DNA of 64,000 nt from Bombyx mori (GCF_030269925.1 NC_085112.1:15005501-15069500), one strand, 5' to 3'. Positions 30,312-41,914 are shown, counted from the first letter of the stretch. Program-made: numbers and translations. Notes: generated by a model from the sequence alone, not told the origin.

Positions 30312-30559
30312 GAACTACTGGTGATAGGACCTCTTGTAAGTCCGAACGGATAGGTACCACCACATGCCTATTTCTGCCGTGAAGCAGTAATGCGTTTCGG
30401 TTTGAAGGGCGGGGCAGACGTTGTAACTATACTGAGAACTTAGAACTCACATCTCAAGGTGGGTGGCGCATTTACGTTGTAGATGTCTATGGGCTCCAGT
30501 AACCACTTAATACCCGGTGGGATGTGAGATCGTCCACTCATCTAAGCAATAAAAAAAAA
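30312..30559 (+). repeat. Bm1 SINE, head missing
   Basis: Bm1 body from ACTACTGGTGATAGGACC to the A tail. It interrupts the Helitron-like element immediately upstream. Confidence 0.85.
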
Positions 30560-31155
30560 GAGATACTATTGTAATTAAAATACGGATGATACTACAACGG
30601 ATAAGTGTCAAGACCGGAAGGAAAACAAGACCATAATTTTCTCACTAATTGGTATCAACCCCGTTGTATCATCAGCATCTAAGCACGTAAAATGACTCCG
30701 AATTACATTTAACCATATAACAATAATTAAATATACTTTTTTTTGTGTTTTGCATTGATTGTAAGCTTCATACACTAACGAAATAACCAAAATATGGTGC
30801 CAAATTGATAATGGCTAAAGTAAAATCTACTGAAACTAATTTCAAAGGTTTTTAGATTAAGTTTATTAGCAGAATTTCAAATCGGTACATCCAAATAATG
30901 TTTCAAGTCGTATTAGTAATAATTAATTTATATCATAATAAAGTTTAATTACACGTCAAGAGGCAGTATTTCAGTACAGAATCAAGTCGCAAACATGTCT
31001 TGAAATTGTACAAAATAATTTTAACCTAATTGTTGTATTAAGCGAACTGAAAGACGAATTAATAACGTTAGAGTTAGGGAGCTTATGTCTGTGAATCCCC
31101 GCGTTTTAAGATTGACTCATATTTTTAAATTTCCAAGAAATCTAAATAAAACTAA
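30560..31155. other. AT-rich sequence, nothing recognised
   Basis: A minus-strand frame of 60 codons at 30608-30790 has no known motif. I see no repeat. Confidence 0.45.
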
Positions 31156-31569
31156 TCTCTACTAATATTATAGAGAGGAAAGATTTGTTTGTTTGTTTGT
31201 ATTGAATAGGCTATGAAACTACTGAACCGATTTGAAAAATTCTTTCACTGTTTCGAAGCTACACTACACTATTGAAAAAAATTAGGGATCCTTACTAAAA
31301 CTCCAATAATGTAACCCAAGGTGTAAAAAAATTACCTAAAATATTCTTTACATCGCGTGCCCTGCGAAAACTATTGATGATAGAATAAAATAATGTTCTA
31401 CGACTTTGTAGAACACATTATTATTTGCAAAAAATGTCGCGACATCATATGTTAATTATAATTATAGTTATGACACAATAAGTGTTCTTTTATTTAAAAA
31501 AATAAAACCACATCAAGTATCGTTGAAATTTTTGTTAAAGACCCGAGCGGAGCCGGAGCGAGCCGCTAG
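31156..31569 (+). mobile_element. Helitron-like non-autonomous element, 414 bp
   Basis: It starts TCTCTACTAATATTATAGAG after A and ends GGAGCGAGCCGCTAG before T. It contains the GAACCGATTTGAAAAATTC word typical of this group. It is non-coding. Confidence 0.72.
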
Positions 31570-31589
31570 TGGCTAATCAAACTAGTAAC

Positions 31590-31835
31590 TTTTTTTTTAT
31601 TACTTAGATGCGTGGACGAGCTCACAGCCCACTTGGTGTTAAGTGGTTACTGGAGCCCATGGACATCTACAACGTAAATGCGCCACACACCTTGAGATAT
31701 AGTTCTAAGGTCTCAGTATAGTCACAACGGCTGCCCCACCCTTCAAACCGAAACGCATTACTGCTTCACGGCCGAAATAGGCGGGGCGGTAGTACCTACT
31801 TGTGCGGACTCACAAGAGATCCTACCACCAGTAAT
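31590..31835 (-). repeat. Bm1 SINE, head missing
   Basis: T-rich start, then TTACTTAGATGCGTGGACGA to CCACCAGTAA. Complete body in minus orientation. Confidence 0.86.
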
Positions 31836-32243
31836 AAAACGAAACTTCAACCCAGGCAATGAGCTGTAGACGAATGAAGTCACTTTGAAACCGCCGTTAC
31901 GGAGAAAAACACAGTGACAAACAAAAATAACATTCCTCTTTCGTTTACAATATAGGCAAAGCAGTTACGAGTGTTCAAGAGTTTTCAAATTGATTTATTT
32001 CAGCAAAGTTATCTAGACGTGTACTCGAAGTATTAATTAAGTGATGACTGGCAGTATTTGAGTGGTTTTGTATTTGCAATAATAATTTGATTTGCTTTTG
32101 TGTGCTTATATGTAGTTACTGTTTTGTGTTGTGTATCAAATATACGTTATAATTTCTATCAATCAATCATTTTATTAATGTTATCAAGCATTGTAAGTTG
32201 AATTCTTATATCGGCTGTCGTATGATCAAGGATATCCTTCAAA

Positions 32244-32662
32244 TCTATATATTAATACGTGAAGCAAAAACTTTGTATCCCTTTTTACAAAAATTGCGCG
32301 GACGGAGGAGTATGAAATTTTCTACACTTATAGAGAATATAGATAAGGAGTGCACAATGCCAATATTTTTTTTAAATAATGCATAAAAGATACATTAAAT
32401 CAATAAAGAAAACATTACACACACTACATACCATGTATTTGACGCACACACGCATGCATGCTATTTATTGTCAATTTTTTGTTCTTGACGTATGTTGTTA
32501 AATTGAGAATAGATTAAATATTGTTTGTCTTTGTTGATATTTTTTATAGTGTAGTCTTGGCGAAATTTGTGATTATAGAAGTATAAAATACAATCATAAT
32601 AGTGTACAAACTTACAATTCCAATTAATTATAGTCGAATTTCGACTAATGCGGGACCTCTAG
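32244..32662 (+). mobile_element. Helitron-like non-autonomous element, 419 bp
   Basis: It starts TCTATATATTAATACGTGAA after A and ends TAATGCGGGACCTCTAG before T. The interior AAAATTGCGCGGACGGAGG and AACATTACACACACTACATA is a pattern I associate with a high-copy silkworm repeat. It is non-coding. Confidence 0.7.
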
Positions 32663-33469
32663 TCTAAATAAATAGCTGCTTTATAGCATGTATAAAGAAC
32701 CTATATGTGCTCATATATCTTATACCAACAATTATGAATATCGATAAAATCTCCCGATTTCGTTTTTCCTTCATAAAGTAATCCCCCTTATCTTTTCATG
32801 GGGCTTCAATTAAAAAATTCAAAAGTTGTCATTGGAACTTCAGCGGAAGTCTATCTTGCGATCACCAACTAAATGGAGTGTATTCATAATAAATCGCTGC
32901 GTGTCAGAGATTGGCATTAATTAATGAAAGAACTTTAATAAAATTCTTCGCTGTCCATCAAAATGTATAGAAATCATGAAGGAAAGCAAACAAAACGGAT
33001 CCAATATCGCGTACCACTGGAGTCGGGTCGGAGATAAAACAATTTCGTCTTGTTTACAGATAGTAATTACATACTGTGGCATGCGAAGACATCGGACCCC
33101 ACCTCCCCCGGGAAATTATCTTTCTGTCCATCCTTCTAGCTCTGTTATTACGTTGACGGAATTTCATATGGAATACCTGACCTTACATTAATAAGGCGAA
33201 TGGCTTCTGATGATGGATACGTCACTTATCATGTCAGTTTTGCGTGCTAATAAATAATAGTTTAGAAAAACTAACAAAATACGCTTTTATAGAAACTCCA
33301 ACCGAAAAATTTAAAATAAATTTTAATAGATTTCAATTAAAAATAGTGTGGGAAAAAATGATTTTATTGTAAAAAAGGTAGGGTGCTTTTCAGGATATTA
33401 TCAATTTTATATTTCTTAGTTGAATTTCAATTTTTTGAATTTTTTTTTGTTTTTTTTTTTAATATTCAA
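32663..33469. other. mostly unrecognised; weak exon candidate at 33060-33189
   Basis: After TCTTGTTTACAG a frame reads IVITYCGMRRHR, TPPPPGNYLSVH and ends HMEYLTLH-stop at 33191. The CG...P.P pattern is faintly CUB-like, but one short frame is not enough to call it a gene. Confidence 0.3.
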
Positions 33470-33600
33470 TTGTCATCGGTCTTTAATAAGTATACCAAAT
33501 TTCGAGTTAATCCGACGTTTTGAAGGGGGTCAAAATCATGTTCAAAGATTCCGTTATAAACATACATACGTCTGAAGCTAATAAAAGCGTATTAAAAAGA
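33470..33600. repeat. decayed dispersed repeat
   Basis: AGTATACCAAATTTCGAGTT, CGACGTTTTGAAGGGG and AGCTAATAAAAGCGTATTA are words I know from a common lepidopteran dispersed repeat. I cannot assign the family. Confidence 0.4.
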
Positions 33601-33778
33601 GGACATCTTCCACTGAAGAAGTCTGCTAAGACACTAGCATCGGTCCAAATGTTACTTTTTTTTAATGAAATAATTCTTAGATAAATAATGTTACAGTTTT
33701 ATTTGTTCTGTTTGTATTTGTTTGTACGTGTATGTACGCTATAAGTGACATGCGATATCAGTCAGAATTATATTTGTA

Positions 33779-34006
33779 CTAGCCGTATATGTACTCGTCC
33801 GCTTTGCTGGGCATTTAAAATTAACATTCTTATTTATTATCATAATTATTAGGGAGTCCAACGCTCATATAAATATTAGCCTATCCATTAAGTACATGTA
33901 TTTTCTACACGGATACCAAGTTTCAAGTCAATCGGATGCACGGTTCAGTAGTTATAACGGAACATCCGTAAAAACCACTGTAGATTTATTTATAAATTAG
34001 TATAGA
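33779..34006 (-). mobile_element. Helitron-like element, 228 bp
   Basis: Reverse-orientation sibling of 18772-18989: CCACTGTAGAT, CGGAACATCCGTAAAAA, AGTACATGTATTTTCTAC. The ends are TC...CTAG with A and T flanks. Confidence 0.75.
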
Positions 34007-34158
34007 TAACTGCTGTTCCATCAATTCTGATCGGCACTTAAAATTGGACTGGCTTCTTGGCAGAAACAGATAGCACGGGGGGAGCACCTGTGAGGATTCA
34101 CAATAAGCTCGTACACCATAACACGCTCATAACTGACCCATCACGGAAATAATAATTT

Positions 34159-34380
34159 TTTACTGGTGGTAGGACCTGTTGTGAGTCCGCGCGGGTAGGT
34201 ACCACCACCCTGCCTATTTCTGCCGTGAAGTAGTAAAAGCGTTTCGGTTTGAAGGGTGGGGCAGCCATTGTAACTATACTGAGATCTTAGAATTTATATC
34301 ACAAGGTGGGTGGCGCATTTACTTTATAGATATCTATGAGCTCCAGTAACCACTTGTCCACCCATCTAAGCAATAATAAA
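34159..34380 (+). repeat. Bm1 SINE, partial
   Basis: Body from TTACTGGTGGTAGGACC to TAAGCAATAATA. The CACCAGGTGGGCTGTGAGCTC stretch near the tail is deleted. Confidence 0.83.
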
Positions 34381-34898
34381 AAATAATAATAATAATTTTG
34401 ATGTCATTGCTGCATTTTCGAAGCTCTCAACAATAAAACTAACAAGTAAATGTGAGTGCAATATTTTACGGCTTCAACTAAACTGTTGGCCCTATAAAAT
34501 TTTATCTTCAAGCCTTCGCTTTTAGGGCGCCGCCAGGCAAGAGTTCCGCTGAGAGCATGGAGTTTTTATGGAGTTACGTGACTCAAATTATTTGGCTTTG
34601 TAATCCGGATTGATTTATACCGAATCCTAGTCCGACATGTTCTGATCTTACTCAAAAATTAAGGTCGAGTAAAATTTAAGAGAATTGTGCATACGTCGTT
34701 GAACGGAATGGAAATCATATGAAAAGACTCTTCAGTGGAAGGCAGCGGCCAAAAAAATGTAATTAGGAACTATAAGTTTAAGAATTCGGGGGGAAAATTG
34801 AAAAACTAATTTAGACACTCACTATTTATTACGAGCGATAGAGATTGTTTTTTTTCTCTACTTTAACACCTCCTATCAGTCGCCAAGACTATAATCAG
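34381..34898. other. intergenic, nothing recognised
   Basis: No coding exon or repeat was identified here. Confidence 0.45.
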
Positions 34899-35147
34899 TT
34901 TTTTTTTATTGCTTAGATGGGTGGACGAGCTCACAGCCCACCTGGTGTTAAGTGGTGACCTGAGCCCATAGACATTTACAACGTAAATGTGCCACCCACT
35001 TTATGTACATATATAAGTTCAAAGATCTCAGTAAAGTAACAGCGGCTGCCCCACCCTTCAAACCGAAACGTATTACCGCTTCACGGCAGAAATAAGCAGG
35101 ACGGTGGTACCTACCCGCGCGGACTCACAAGAGGTCCTAACACCAGT
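34899..35147 (-). repeat. Bm1 SINE, head missing
   Basis: T run, TTGCTTAGATGGGTGGACGA to ACACCAGTGA. Body with a small TGTACA insertion. Confidence 0.86.
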
Positions 35148-35434
35148 GAGTTGCGAGAGGTTATGGTTTGGAGGGGCAAAGCCAATGCTCCGTCTCGCCT
35201 TAGTAGGGTAGCACATCAACTCTCTTGAGTCTTCTAATCGGATTAGGCTGCAAGAGCGAACTGGACAACGGCTTGGGTGAACTGTCAAGCGGTTCTCATA
35301 GTTGGCTGAGTATACTCGTGGATTTCCGAATTTCGAGTATACCAAGACGCCGACGAGAGTACCCTCAGGATACTGTTTTGAGCTCTCAAAGACCTTGCTT
35401 CATAGGATAGAAAAATGGTCACAATATAAAGAGT
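35148..35434. other. unrecognised sequence between two retroelement copies
   Basis: Short frames occur on both strands (35225-35410 and 35302-35520 on +). I see no known motif. Confidence 0.35.
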
Positions 35435-35637
35435 CTGGCTATGGAATGAGCTCCCCTCCACGGTGTTTCCCGAGCGCTATGACATGTCCTTCTACAAACA
35501 AGGCTTGTGGAGATTATTAAGCGGTAGGCAGCGGCTTAGCTCTGCCCCTGGTATTGCTGAAGTCCATGGGCGACGGAACCACTCACCATCAGGTGGGCCG
35601 TATGCTCGTCTGCCTACGAGGGCAATAAAAAAAAAAA
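35435..35637 (+). mobile_element. element B 3' fragment
   Basis: CTGGCTATGGAATGAGCTCC to GGCAATAAAA plus A run. It encodes the last ~45 residues of the B polymerase. It is close to B1 and so recent. Confidence 0.88.
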
Positions 35638-35805
35638 GTCGACGTCGCGTAGACATTCTCCTGATTAATAGTCAAACCAGACTAATATTGTTACATTGTC
35701 TGATCTTAACTTTGAATCTAAGACGTTCGTCGCAAGTCAATCGTAGAGCAACTTTTTATTTGCAAAAGTTAGTTATTTTATTACTTTGTTTCTTCATTGT
35801 TTTAG

Positions 35806-35900
35806 ACTTGAGAAATTGGGTGAAACCTTCGAAATTTAAAGATAGTTTCGTTTCTCCCTATACCGATCCCAATTTGGATCCGTTTATGACTTTACCGTGA
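35806..35900 (+). CDS. likely terminal exon of an unidentified gene
   Basis: After a good acceptor (TTTCTTCATTGTTTTAG) a frame reads DLRNWVKPSKFKDSFVSPYT, then DPNLDPFMTLP-stop. A poly(A) signal follows 33 bases after the stop. The residue composition looks like real protein and not a repeat. I do not recognise the family. The intron would end in phase 1, and upstream exons were not found between the repeats to the left. Confidence 0.5.
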
Positions 35901-35932
35901 CTTTCAAACTTTTATTGTAATGATACTAACCA

Positions 35933-35938
35933 AATAAA
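35933..35938 (+). terminator. poly(A) signal
   Basis: AATAAA 33 bases after the stop at 35900. Confidence 0.5.
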
Positions 35939-35976
35939 GTTTTATTATTTTCAACAGAAATGTTGGTAATATTTTA

Positions 35977-36200
35977 CTAGCGCACCGGACAAACGTTGTC
36001 CTGTAAACATGTCTTAAATGCGAAAATTTTAAACTTCTTTGAACATGTTTTTTGAACAATTATCTGTTGTTTTGTAAATATAAAACACAGAAATGCTATT
36101 GCAATATTCAATTATCAAACCATTCTCAGACCCACAGTGGAACACTCACAAAAAAAATTATAAAAATCGATTCAGTCGTTTAGAAGGAGTCCAAGATATA
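35977..36200 (-). mobile_element. Helitron-like relic
   Basis: On the minus strand it ends CGTTTGTCCGGTGCGCTAG before T. The other end has decayed, but CGATTCAGTCGTTTAGAAGG resembles the group. The 62-codon frame at 36093-36281 falls largely in it and is probably not a gene. Confidence 0.5.
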
Positions 36201-36377
36201 TACAACGTTTTTTTATTGAATGGAGCTATAACAAATCGGTTCAACAACGCTATGACATTTTTAAGGTATTATCTAAAGTAGCAACAGCTTTCAAAGACTT
36301 TCACTAGCATGACAACAATGGCGGTACTTTAGCGGATTAAATGAACAAAATAAAACTCCTGTTCAGTTAGTTATTGC

Positions 36378-36619
36378 TTTTTTTTTGCTTAGACGGGTGG
36401 ACGAGCTTACAGCCCACCCGGTATTAAGTGGTTACTGGAGCCCATAGACATCTACGACGTAAATGCGCCACCCACCTTGAGATATCAGTTCTAAGGTCTC
36501 AGTATAGTTACAACGGCTGCCCCGCCCTTTAAACCGAAATGCATTACTGCTTCACGGCAGAAATAGACAGGGTGGTGGTACCTGCCCGCGCGGACTCACA
36601 AGAGGTTCTACCACCAGTA
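36378..36619 (-). repeat. Bm1 SINE, head missing
   Basis: T run, TTGCTTAGACGGGTGGACGA to CCACCAGTAC. Complete body. Confidence 0.86.
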
Positions 36620-38235
36620 CTACCACCACCAGCAGTATTGCACTCAATTTGTAGATTTTGTTTTTACGTCTGTAGGCATCAAACTTATAGGCCGCTACTT
36701 ACATTGCGATCAAAGGTTCAAGCTTCATTCTAACACATGACCCAGCAGAGTGGAATATTTGACTGCTTCACAACAGAAATAGCGGTTCCATCAGCCGTTG
36801 CCCAGAGAAACGAAGATATTGAAAATCGTATTCTTTCATCCACTGTCCTCTATATAGGCCTCGATCTAAGGAAACTTGGTTATTACTATTTCTTAATTAA
36901 TCTTCTTCCACGAACAGATATCAGTTTCATCAACTGATAATCTTACCGTAATAATGGTTTGTCCAAATATCTGAAGCTATTACCGATCGGGTGTACCACT
37001 CCGAGAATAGAAATTCTTCAAAAGTTTACAATGAGAGTCCTTAAAATTTGTATGAACTAAAAATGAATTTCTTAGAAGCCAATAACAAAGTACTATACGA
37101 GTTTAAGTCAATTTAGTAAAATTTTGATCAGTCTCGTCGGTGATTTAGCAAAAACTTTGTACAAAGGCGAAATTGCGAATCAAAGGTCCCAATCGATTTT
37201 TAATGCATTTCGAATTCTCGTCTGCTTCATTGTAATAGATATTGTTACGTCGAACGAATATCGAAGGATCTAGTAGTACCTAGAACGCTCGAGAAGTACA
37301 ACGCCATCTATTGTCAGATAGCGAAAACACAATACTAGAAATGTGTGGAATATTCTCGATAATTCTAGGGATGTCATATCGGCTATAAAAATTGTGTTGC
37401 AATGTTTGTAAATTAATGTTGATTTTATGTATAAAGCTATTTATAAACAATGCTTAAGATAAATGTCAAAGGAATGTTTAAAAATGAACACACAAGGCTG
37501 ACGCGATATCTGAGTTGCCCTAACTGTCGACTTTCTATGAATTGTAAACGCGGCAATATTACTGACAAAGGTGTTCCGTGGTAAAACACCAAACAAGATC
37601 AATATCTCAATCTGCTAGACAAGTGCAGACTAGGCTCATGTGTGTCATGCTAGAAATTTAAAGTGAGAGTGAGAAGATCATTAATTTTCCATCAGAATAA
37701 ATATACAAGAAGCCGACTTAGCAAAAACGTGGCAAATCACTCTTGTTTTATGTGAATACGATTTTGAATGTATATCTTTGTGGATAGCAGCATTCACTAT
37801 GCAGTCCTATAGATTCATGCCAGATATGCCTAAAGCCCGAATGCCCATCCACGTGAACAAAAGAAAACACATGTTCCAAATAAAGTAAACCTCAAACGAA
37901 ACTTTTGAGTGGATTCCGTCGCTCATAATTTTGTTTTCACGTTGACCAGCAAATAGAGGAAAAGCAAAACAAATATACAGTTGCGGATATTATGAATTGC
38001 TGGCATGTGCTTTCATTTGATCTTTCCCCGCAGTTTTCCTATATACTTGTTAACGGCTCAAGTCAGTGAACGACTCGGAATATTCCATTGAACTTTTATT
38101 GCCCCCCGCTTTGTGAGCCGAAGTGAAAAGTTGTATCAATATAGCTGTATCAATCAAAAGTTGTACAATATCAATTGTAGTTCTTACCTCTGTTCGCTAA
38201 GTGATATCAATATAACAATGACATGTATCTGTTTT
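36620..38235. other. mostly unrecognised; possible solo LTR near 37247-37600
   Basis: TGTTACGTCGAACGAATATC starts a stretch with GCCATCTATTGTCAG and a TATA-like GGCTATAAAAATTG, a pattern seen in lepidopteran Gypsy-type LTRs. The right end and target duplication were not found. The rest is AT-rich. Confidence 0.3.
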
Positions 38236-38311
38236 ATTAGACTATATTTTTATAACTGGCTTCCTGTCGCCTATAGTACGTATTGGAACCGACAAATCGA
38301 AGATAAGTTTT
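38236..38311 (-). repeat. inverted copy of 41838-41913
   Basis: Its reverse complement (CTTATCTTCGATTTGTCGG, TACGTACTATAGGCGAC) recurs at 41838. In both places it directly borders the A-tail end of an element B fragment. Confidence 0.85.
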
Positions 38312-38455
38312 TATTTTATTGCCCTTGTAGGCAGACGAGCATACGGCCCACCTGATGGTGAGTGGTTACCGCTGCCCATGGACTTAAGCAATGCCAGGGG
38401 CAGAGCCAAGCCGTTGTCTACCGCTTAATACTCTCCACAAGCCTCTTTTGAAGGA
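38309..38455 (-). mobile_element. element B 3' fragment
   Basis: TTATTGCCCTTGTAGGCAGAC to ACTCTCCACAAGCCTC is the B 3' end in minus orientation. Confidence 0.85.
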
Positions 38456-38940
38456 GATAATATTAGTAAGTAAGATAAGATAAGTAATGATATTGATGAT
38501 TTAACCCAAAAAATCTTTTTAAATTGATTCCACAATGAAATCCTGTTCGTTTATCTAGATCTTTCGGCTAACACTTTGTGATTCTGAAGCGTACTTGAAA
38601 GACTCCTGGGATCCAATGAGGATATTCCAACTCCTTGAGATTAAGTGACAATTAGACGGTACTAAGTCTGATTCCGGGACGTTACAGCACGATCCACGGA
38701 GTGTATTCCAACAAAGAATAAAGTCACGATAAACGGAACTATTGGAACTCTGCAAAAAATTAACTATACTCAATAAGTCTCAAGAATCTACAGAGATCAG
38801 ACAAAGTGATAATAAAAAAATTACCGATAATATAAATCAGACACTATTAAACAACTCGAATGACGACCATAAAGAGTTATTTAAGTGTGTGTAGACTAGA
38901 CCTTTCTTGAAAATATTAAGCGCGGCTTCAGAATGAGTGG
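38456..38940. other. no gene recognised
   Basis: A minus frame of 72 codons (38555-38773) has no motif I know. Confidence 0.4.
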
Positions 38941-39290
38941 CTTTTTTTTCTACCTATGCTGATAGCCTTGATAGGCTATTTTAGCTTCTCCTTGATATGT
39001 AGGTGAGCTCACGGGGCTCAAACCGGAGCGTTGCTAACACTGGCCCTAGCAAGAGTAATGCTTCGCAGAATCTACCACCGGATCGGCAACGCGAGCCTCT
39101 GAGAAGACCCGGCGAGAAACTCAATGGACTGAGTCTATAAGCTAATTTACTCGTCGAGCCCTTCGTCGCTAACGACGGGCTCAGCGAGGACGGTGACCGG
39201 TGCTTGAGGTACCTAAAAGCACCGTTAATTGATCGGGAGGATCCGTAATGACGTGTTTAGGGCGACGTCAACTGTTTACCATTCGGTCGA
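38941..39290 (-). mobile_element. Jockey-like LINE 3' UTR (inverted partner of 40447-40810)
   Basis: It begins with a T run and CTACCTATGCTGATAGCC and carries AATCTACCACCGGATCGG and GACGGTGACCGGTGCTTGAG blocks. The copy at 40447-40810 is the same region in the opposite orientation. Confidence 0.75.
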
Positions 39291-39904
39291 CAAGATCGGT
39301 TAATTGGTTGCACGCGTTTTTATACAATCGAGAACAAAAGGATTTTAAATGCAGGTGTTGTCAACATTTGGACACAATTTTACAGTGTTACATCAATAGC
39401 CGAAAGCTCAAGTTATTACATCTGTAAATTTGGTATGCTGCAGAGATTCATCTCGATCAGAATTTACGCCACTAATACTTGGTAACTAGCTCGATGTTGC
39501 GGTGTCCCAACCCCGCAATTAGATCCCGAGTACGTTCCAGGCAAACATCAAAGGTTTTTTGTAATGTACCCGAATATCTGACGTAGCGCCCCTCGGGTCG
39601 GACGCAGAGAGAATCGCTAATAGCTGCCGTACATCGTAATGAGAGCATTATATACAATTTGCTGATAGTGTACTCTTGAATTAGGAGATAAGGGACATTA
39701 GACAATACGGGTCTTGTTTCAAGTTTTATTTTCGTGCGTCGCTATCTTTAATATGCTTTTATTGGCATGCATGCGTAAATGTATCTTTCAACGAATAATA
39801 ATTTTTGCAAAATTCAAGACTTACTAATTGGAACACGTATCAAGGACCGATGGTGATACAATAAATTATTACTTTGGCCTAATAACCTGACCAGAGTAGC
39901 GATA
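39291..39904. other. unidentified minus-strand frame at 39472-39705
   Basis: The 77-codon frame includes CTAAISDSLCVRPEG and LERTRDLIAGLGHRNIELV. It reads like protein, but I do not recognise it. It starts at a Met and has no clear splice sites. It could be an exon or a relic of an unlisted element. Confidence 0.3.
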
Positions 39905-40390
39905 ACCTTCTTCTTCTCAGTCGTACACTCCTGGCGGAGTGGTCGTGGTTACGTATGTCTTAATGTTTGGTTGCGGCTTTAAGCAAGTCTGTCCACTTTG
40001 TGGATGATCAGCCGCGAGAGCGTTGACCGTCTACTCTTCCTTGAACCACTAAACGTTCCAATGAGCTTTCATTACGAATGATATGTCCAAACATATTAAG
40101 GATTCGCAATTGCACAATCGACGAAAGCCTTTGTTTGATTTGGAGCTCTTCGGGGATGGATACATTAGTGCGGTGAGCAGTCCATTTAATCCTCAGCATG
40201 CATCTCCAGCACCACATCCCAAGGGCGTCAATCTTTTTACGACATTTTTGATGGATCGTCCATGTTTCTGGTCCATATAGGAAAATAGGAAATATTAAGC
40301 ACCTCATCAAGCGAACCTTGGTGCTTTTAGTTATACGGCGATCTTGTGAGCTTTTCCACGGCTGATCGTGTCACTGTCGTGTAGCGAGAA
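39905..40390 (-). mobile_element. RTE-like LINE 3' fragment
   Basis: The minus strand encodes FLYGPETWTIHQKCRKKIDA, LGMWCWRCMLRIKWTAHRTN and LERLVVQGRVDGQRSRG. This matches the RTE-like C terminus (LYG.ETWT...W..RMLRI.WT). It is 5'-truncated. Confidence 0.78.
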
Positions 40391-40446
40391 CTAACTGTTG
40401 GATATTTCATTACAGTATTTTCATTCCCGATCCTGCGGACAGAATG

Positions 40447-40810
40447 GAAAGCAGTCGACGTCGCCCAAAACACGTCATCTCGGATCCTCCCGATCCACTA
40501 ACGGTGCTTCTAGGTACTTCAAGCACCGGCCACCGTTCTCGTCGAACCCGTCGCTCGCGACGAAGGGCTCCACGAGTAAATTAACTCTTAGACACAGCCC
40601 ACTGAGTTTCTCGCCGGATCTTCTCAGTGGGTCGCGTTTCCGATCCGGTGATAGATTCTGCGAAGCACGGCTCTTGCTAGGGTTCGTGTTAGCATCGTTC
40701 GTGTTAGCATCGTCGTCAGGTTTGAGCCTCGTGAGCTCACATACAAACGTTAGGGCGAAGCTGAAATAGCCTCTCAAGGCTATCAGCATAGGTAGGAAAA
40801 AAAAAACAGT
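40447..40810 (+). mobile_element. Jockey-like LINE 3' UTR
   Basis: It contains CACTGAGTTTCTCGCCGGAT, TCTTCTCAGTGGGTCGCG and TAGCATCGTTCGTGTTAGCA, and ends GGAAAAAAAAAAC. It is the plus-strand counterpart of 38941-39290 and related to the element C 3' UTR at 54020-54240. Confidence 0.75.
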
Positions 40811-40957
40811 ATTTTTTGTTTGTTGATAAACTACGTATATTATTATTTTAATTTCAAAACTAGACGATTTTCCAATGCTCTTGATTGTGAGTATGTAAGT
40901 CAATGTCTTCACATAAATAGCGATAGACATCTTTAACCTAGATTGTCTTTGTCATAT

Positions 40958-41234
40958 AAAAAAAAAAACCCAGAGGACAGCAGCCGGCGCCGGGGTGACT
41001 CCTCCGCGGGCATCGAGCCGTCACCAGACCAGCCCATCGTATTATATATAAGTATATATGTTTTGTCGATGTAGTGCAGCCGTGCACGCTGCGGACAGCA
41101 CTCCTCCCGTATTCTCGTCCTGCACCCACATCACCCCTGCCCTTTGTGGCAGGGAGCTTCGTTCCGGGCAGTGGGGTTTGCTTCGAGGCCCGTTCCGTGC
41201 CCCCGAAAAGGAGTACGACGACCCTTCTTCTTCT
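40958..41234 (+). mobile_element. short retroposed insertion with 12-bp duplication and CTT-rich end
   Basis: TCTTTGTCATAT occurs at 40946-40957 and at 41235-41246 on either side of this GC-rich 277-bp piece. It starts with an A run and ends CCTTCTTCTTCT. The source element is not recognised. A LINE with a short-repeat 3' tail is the simplest reading. Confidence 0.65.
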
Positions 41235-41246
41235 TCTTTGTCATAT

Positions 41247-41721
41247 CGCTCATGAGAGACGTCATTAGCCTTATTTATAAAACAATAATACACTATACAT
41301 CGAATAGATCGTGAACCCACCTTAATCGATATAAAAAAAGTAAAACTCATAGTCAAAACGGTAATATCATTCAAGAGCTCTTAGACTTCAGATTAGAAAC
41401 ATACCTTAATGCTTCCAATGTTCACGAATATTCACTTTCAACTATTTGTTACAAATTAAATTAGTCTGTAATATTGTTTTTACCTAAGCATACTCATCCG
41501 CCCATTAAATTTTCAAACAAATTAATAAAATGAAATCTAAATAGTGAATCTGAAGTGAGAAACCTGAGTGAACCTTTATCGGGAGACAATCAACACAGTC
41601 ATAGTTTAACTAATTACTAAATTTAGGCCTATTAAAAAAATACTAAATATTAAATAAAATTACTAATAATATAATATATAATAATTTAGAAAAACAATAT
41701 TATAATAAACATGCAGGCATT
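41247..41721. other. AT-rich sequence, nothing recognised
   Basis: It holds ATAATATAATATATAATAATT low-complexity stretches and no gene. Confidence 0.5.
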
Positions 41722-41837
41722 GTAGGCAGCGGCTTGGCTGTGCTCCTGGCATTGCTGAAGTCCATGGGCGACGGTAACCACTTACCATCAGGTGGGCCGT
41801 AGGCTCGTCTGCCTACAAAGGCAATAAAAAAAAAAAC
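41722..41837 (+). mobile_element. element B 3' fragment
   Basis: GTAGGCAGCGGCTTGGCTG to GGCAATAAAA plus A run. Its 3' flank is the inverted repeat described at 41838. Confidence 0.85.
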
Positions 41838-41913
41838 TTATCTTCGATTTGTCGGTTCCAATACGTACTATAGGCGACAGGAAGTCAGTTATAAAAATAT
41901 ACTCTATTAAAAA
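41838..41913 (+). repeat. inverted copy of 38236-38311
   Basis: CTTATCTTCGATTTGTCGG to TATAAAAATATA-like sequence is the reverse complement of 38236-38311. It runs into the long A tract. Confidence 0.85.

Positions 41914-41914
<1 letters not shown>

Noticed and set aside
32976..33191. CUB-domain exon
   Set aside because: The CG...P.P pattern is too short and lacks a donor or neighbouring exons.
37247..37600. Solo LTR of a Gypsy-type element
   Set aside because: The left end looks LTR-like, but no matching right end, target duplication or second LTR was found. It is kept only as a weak note.
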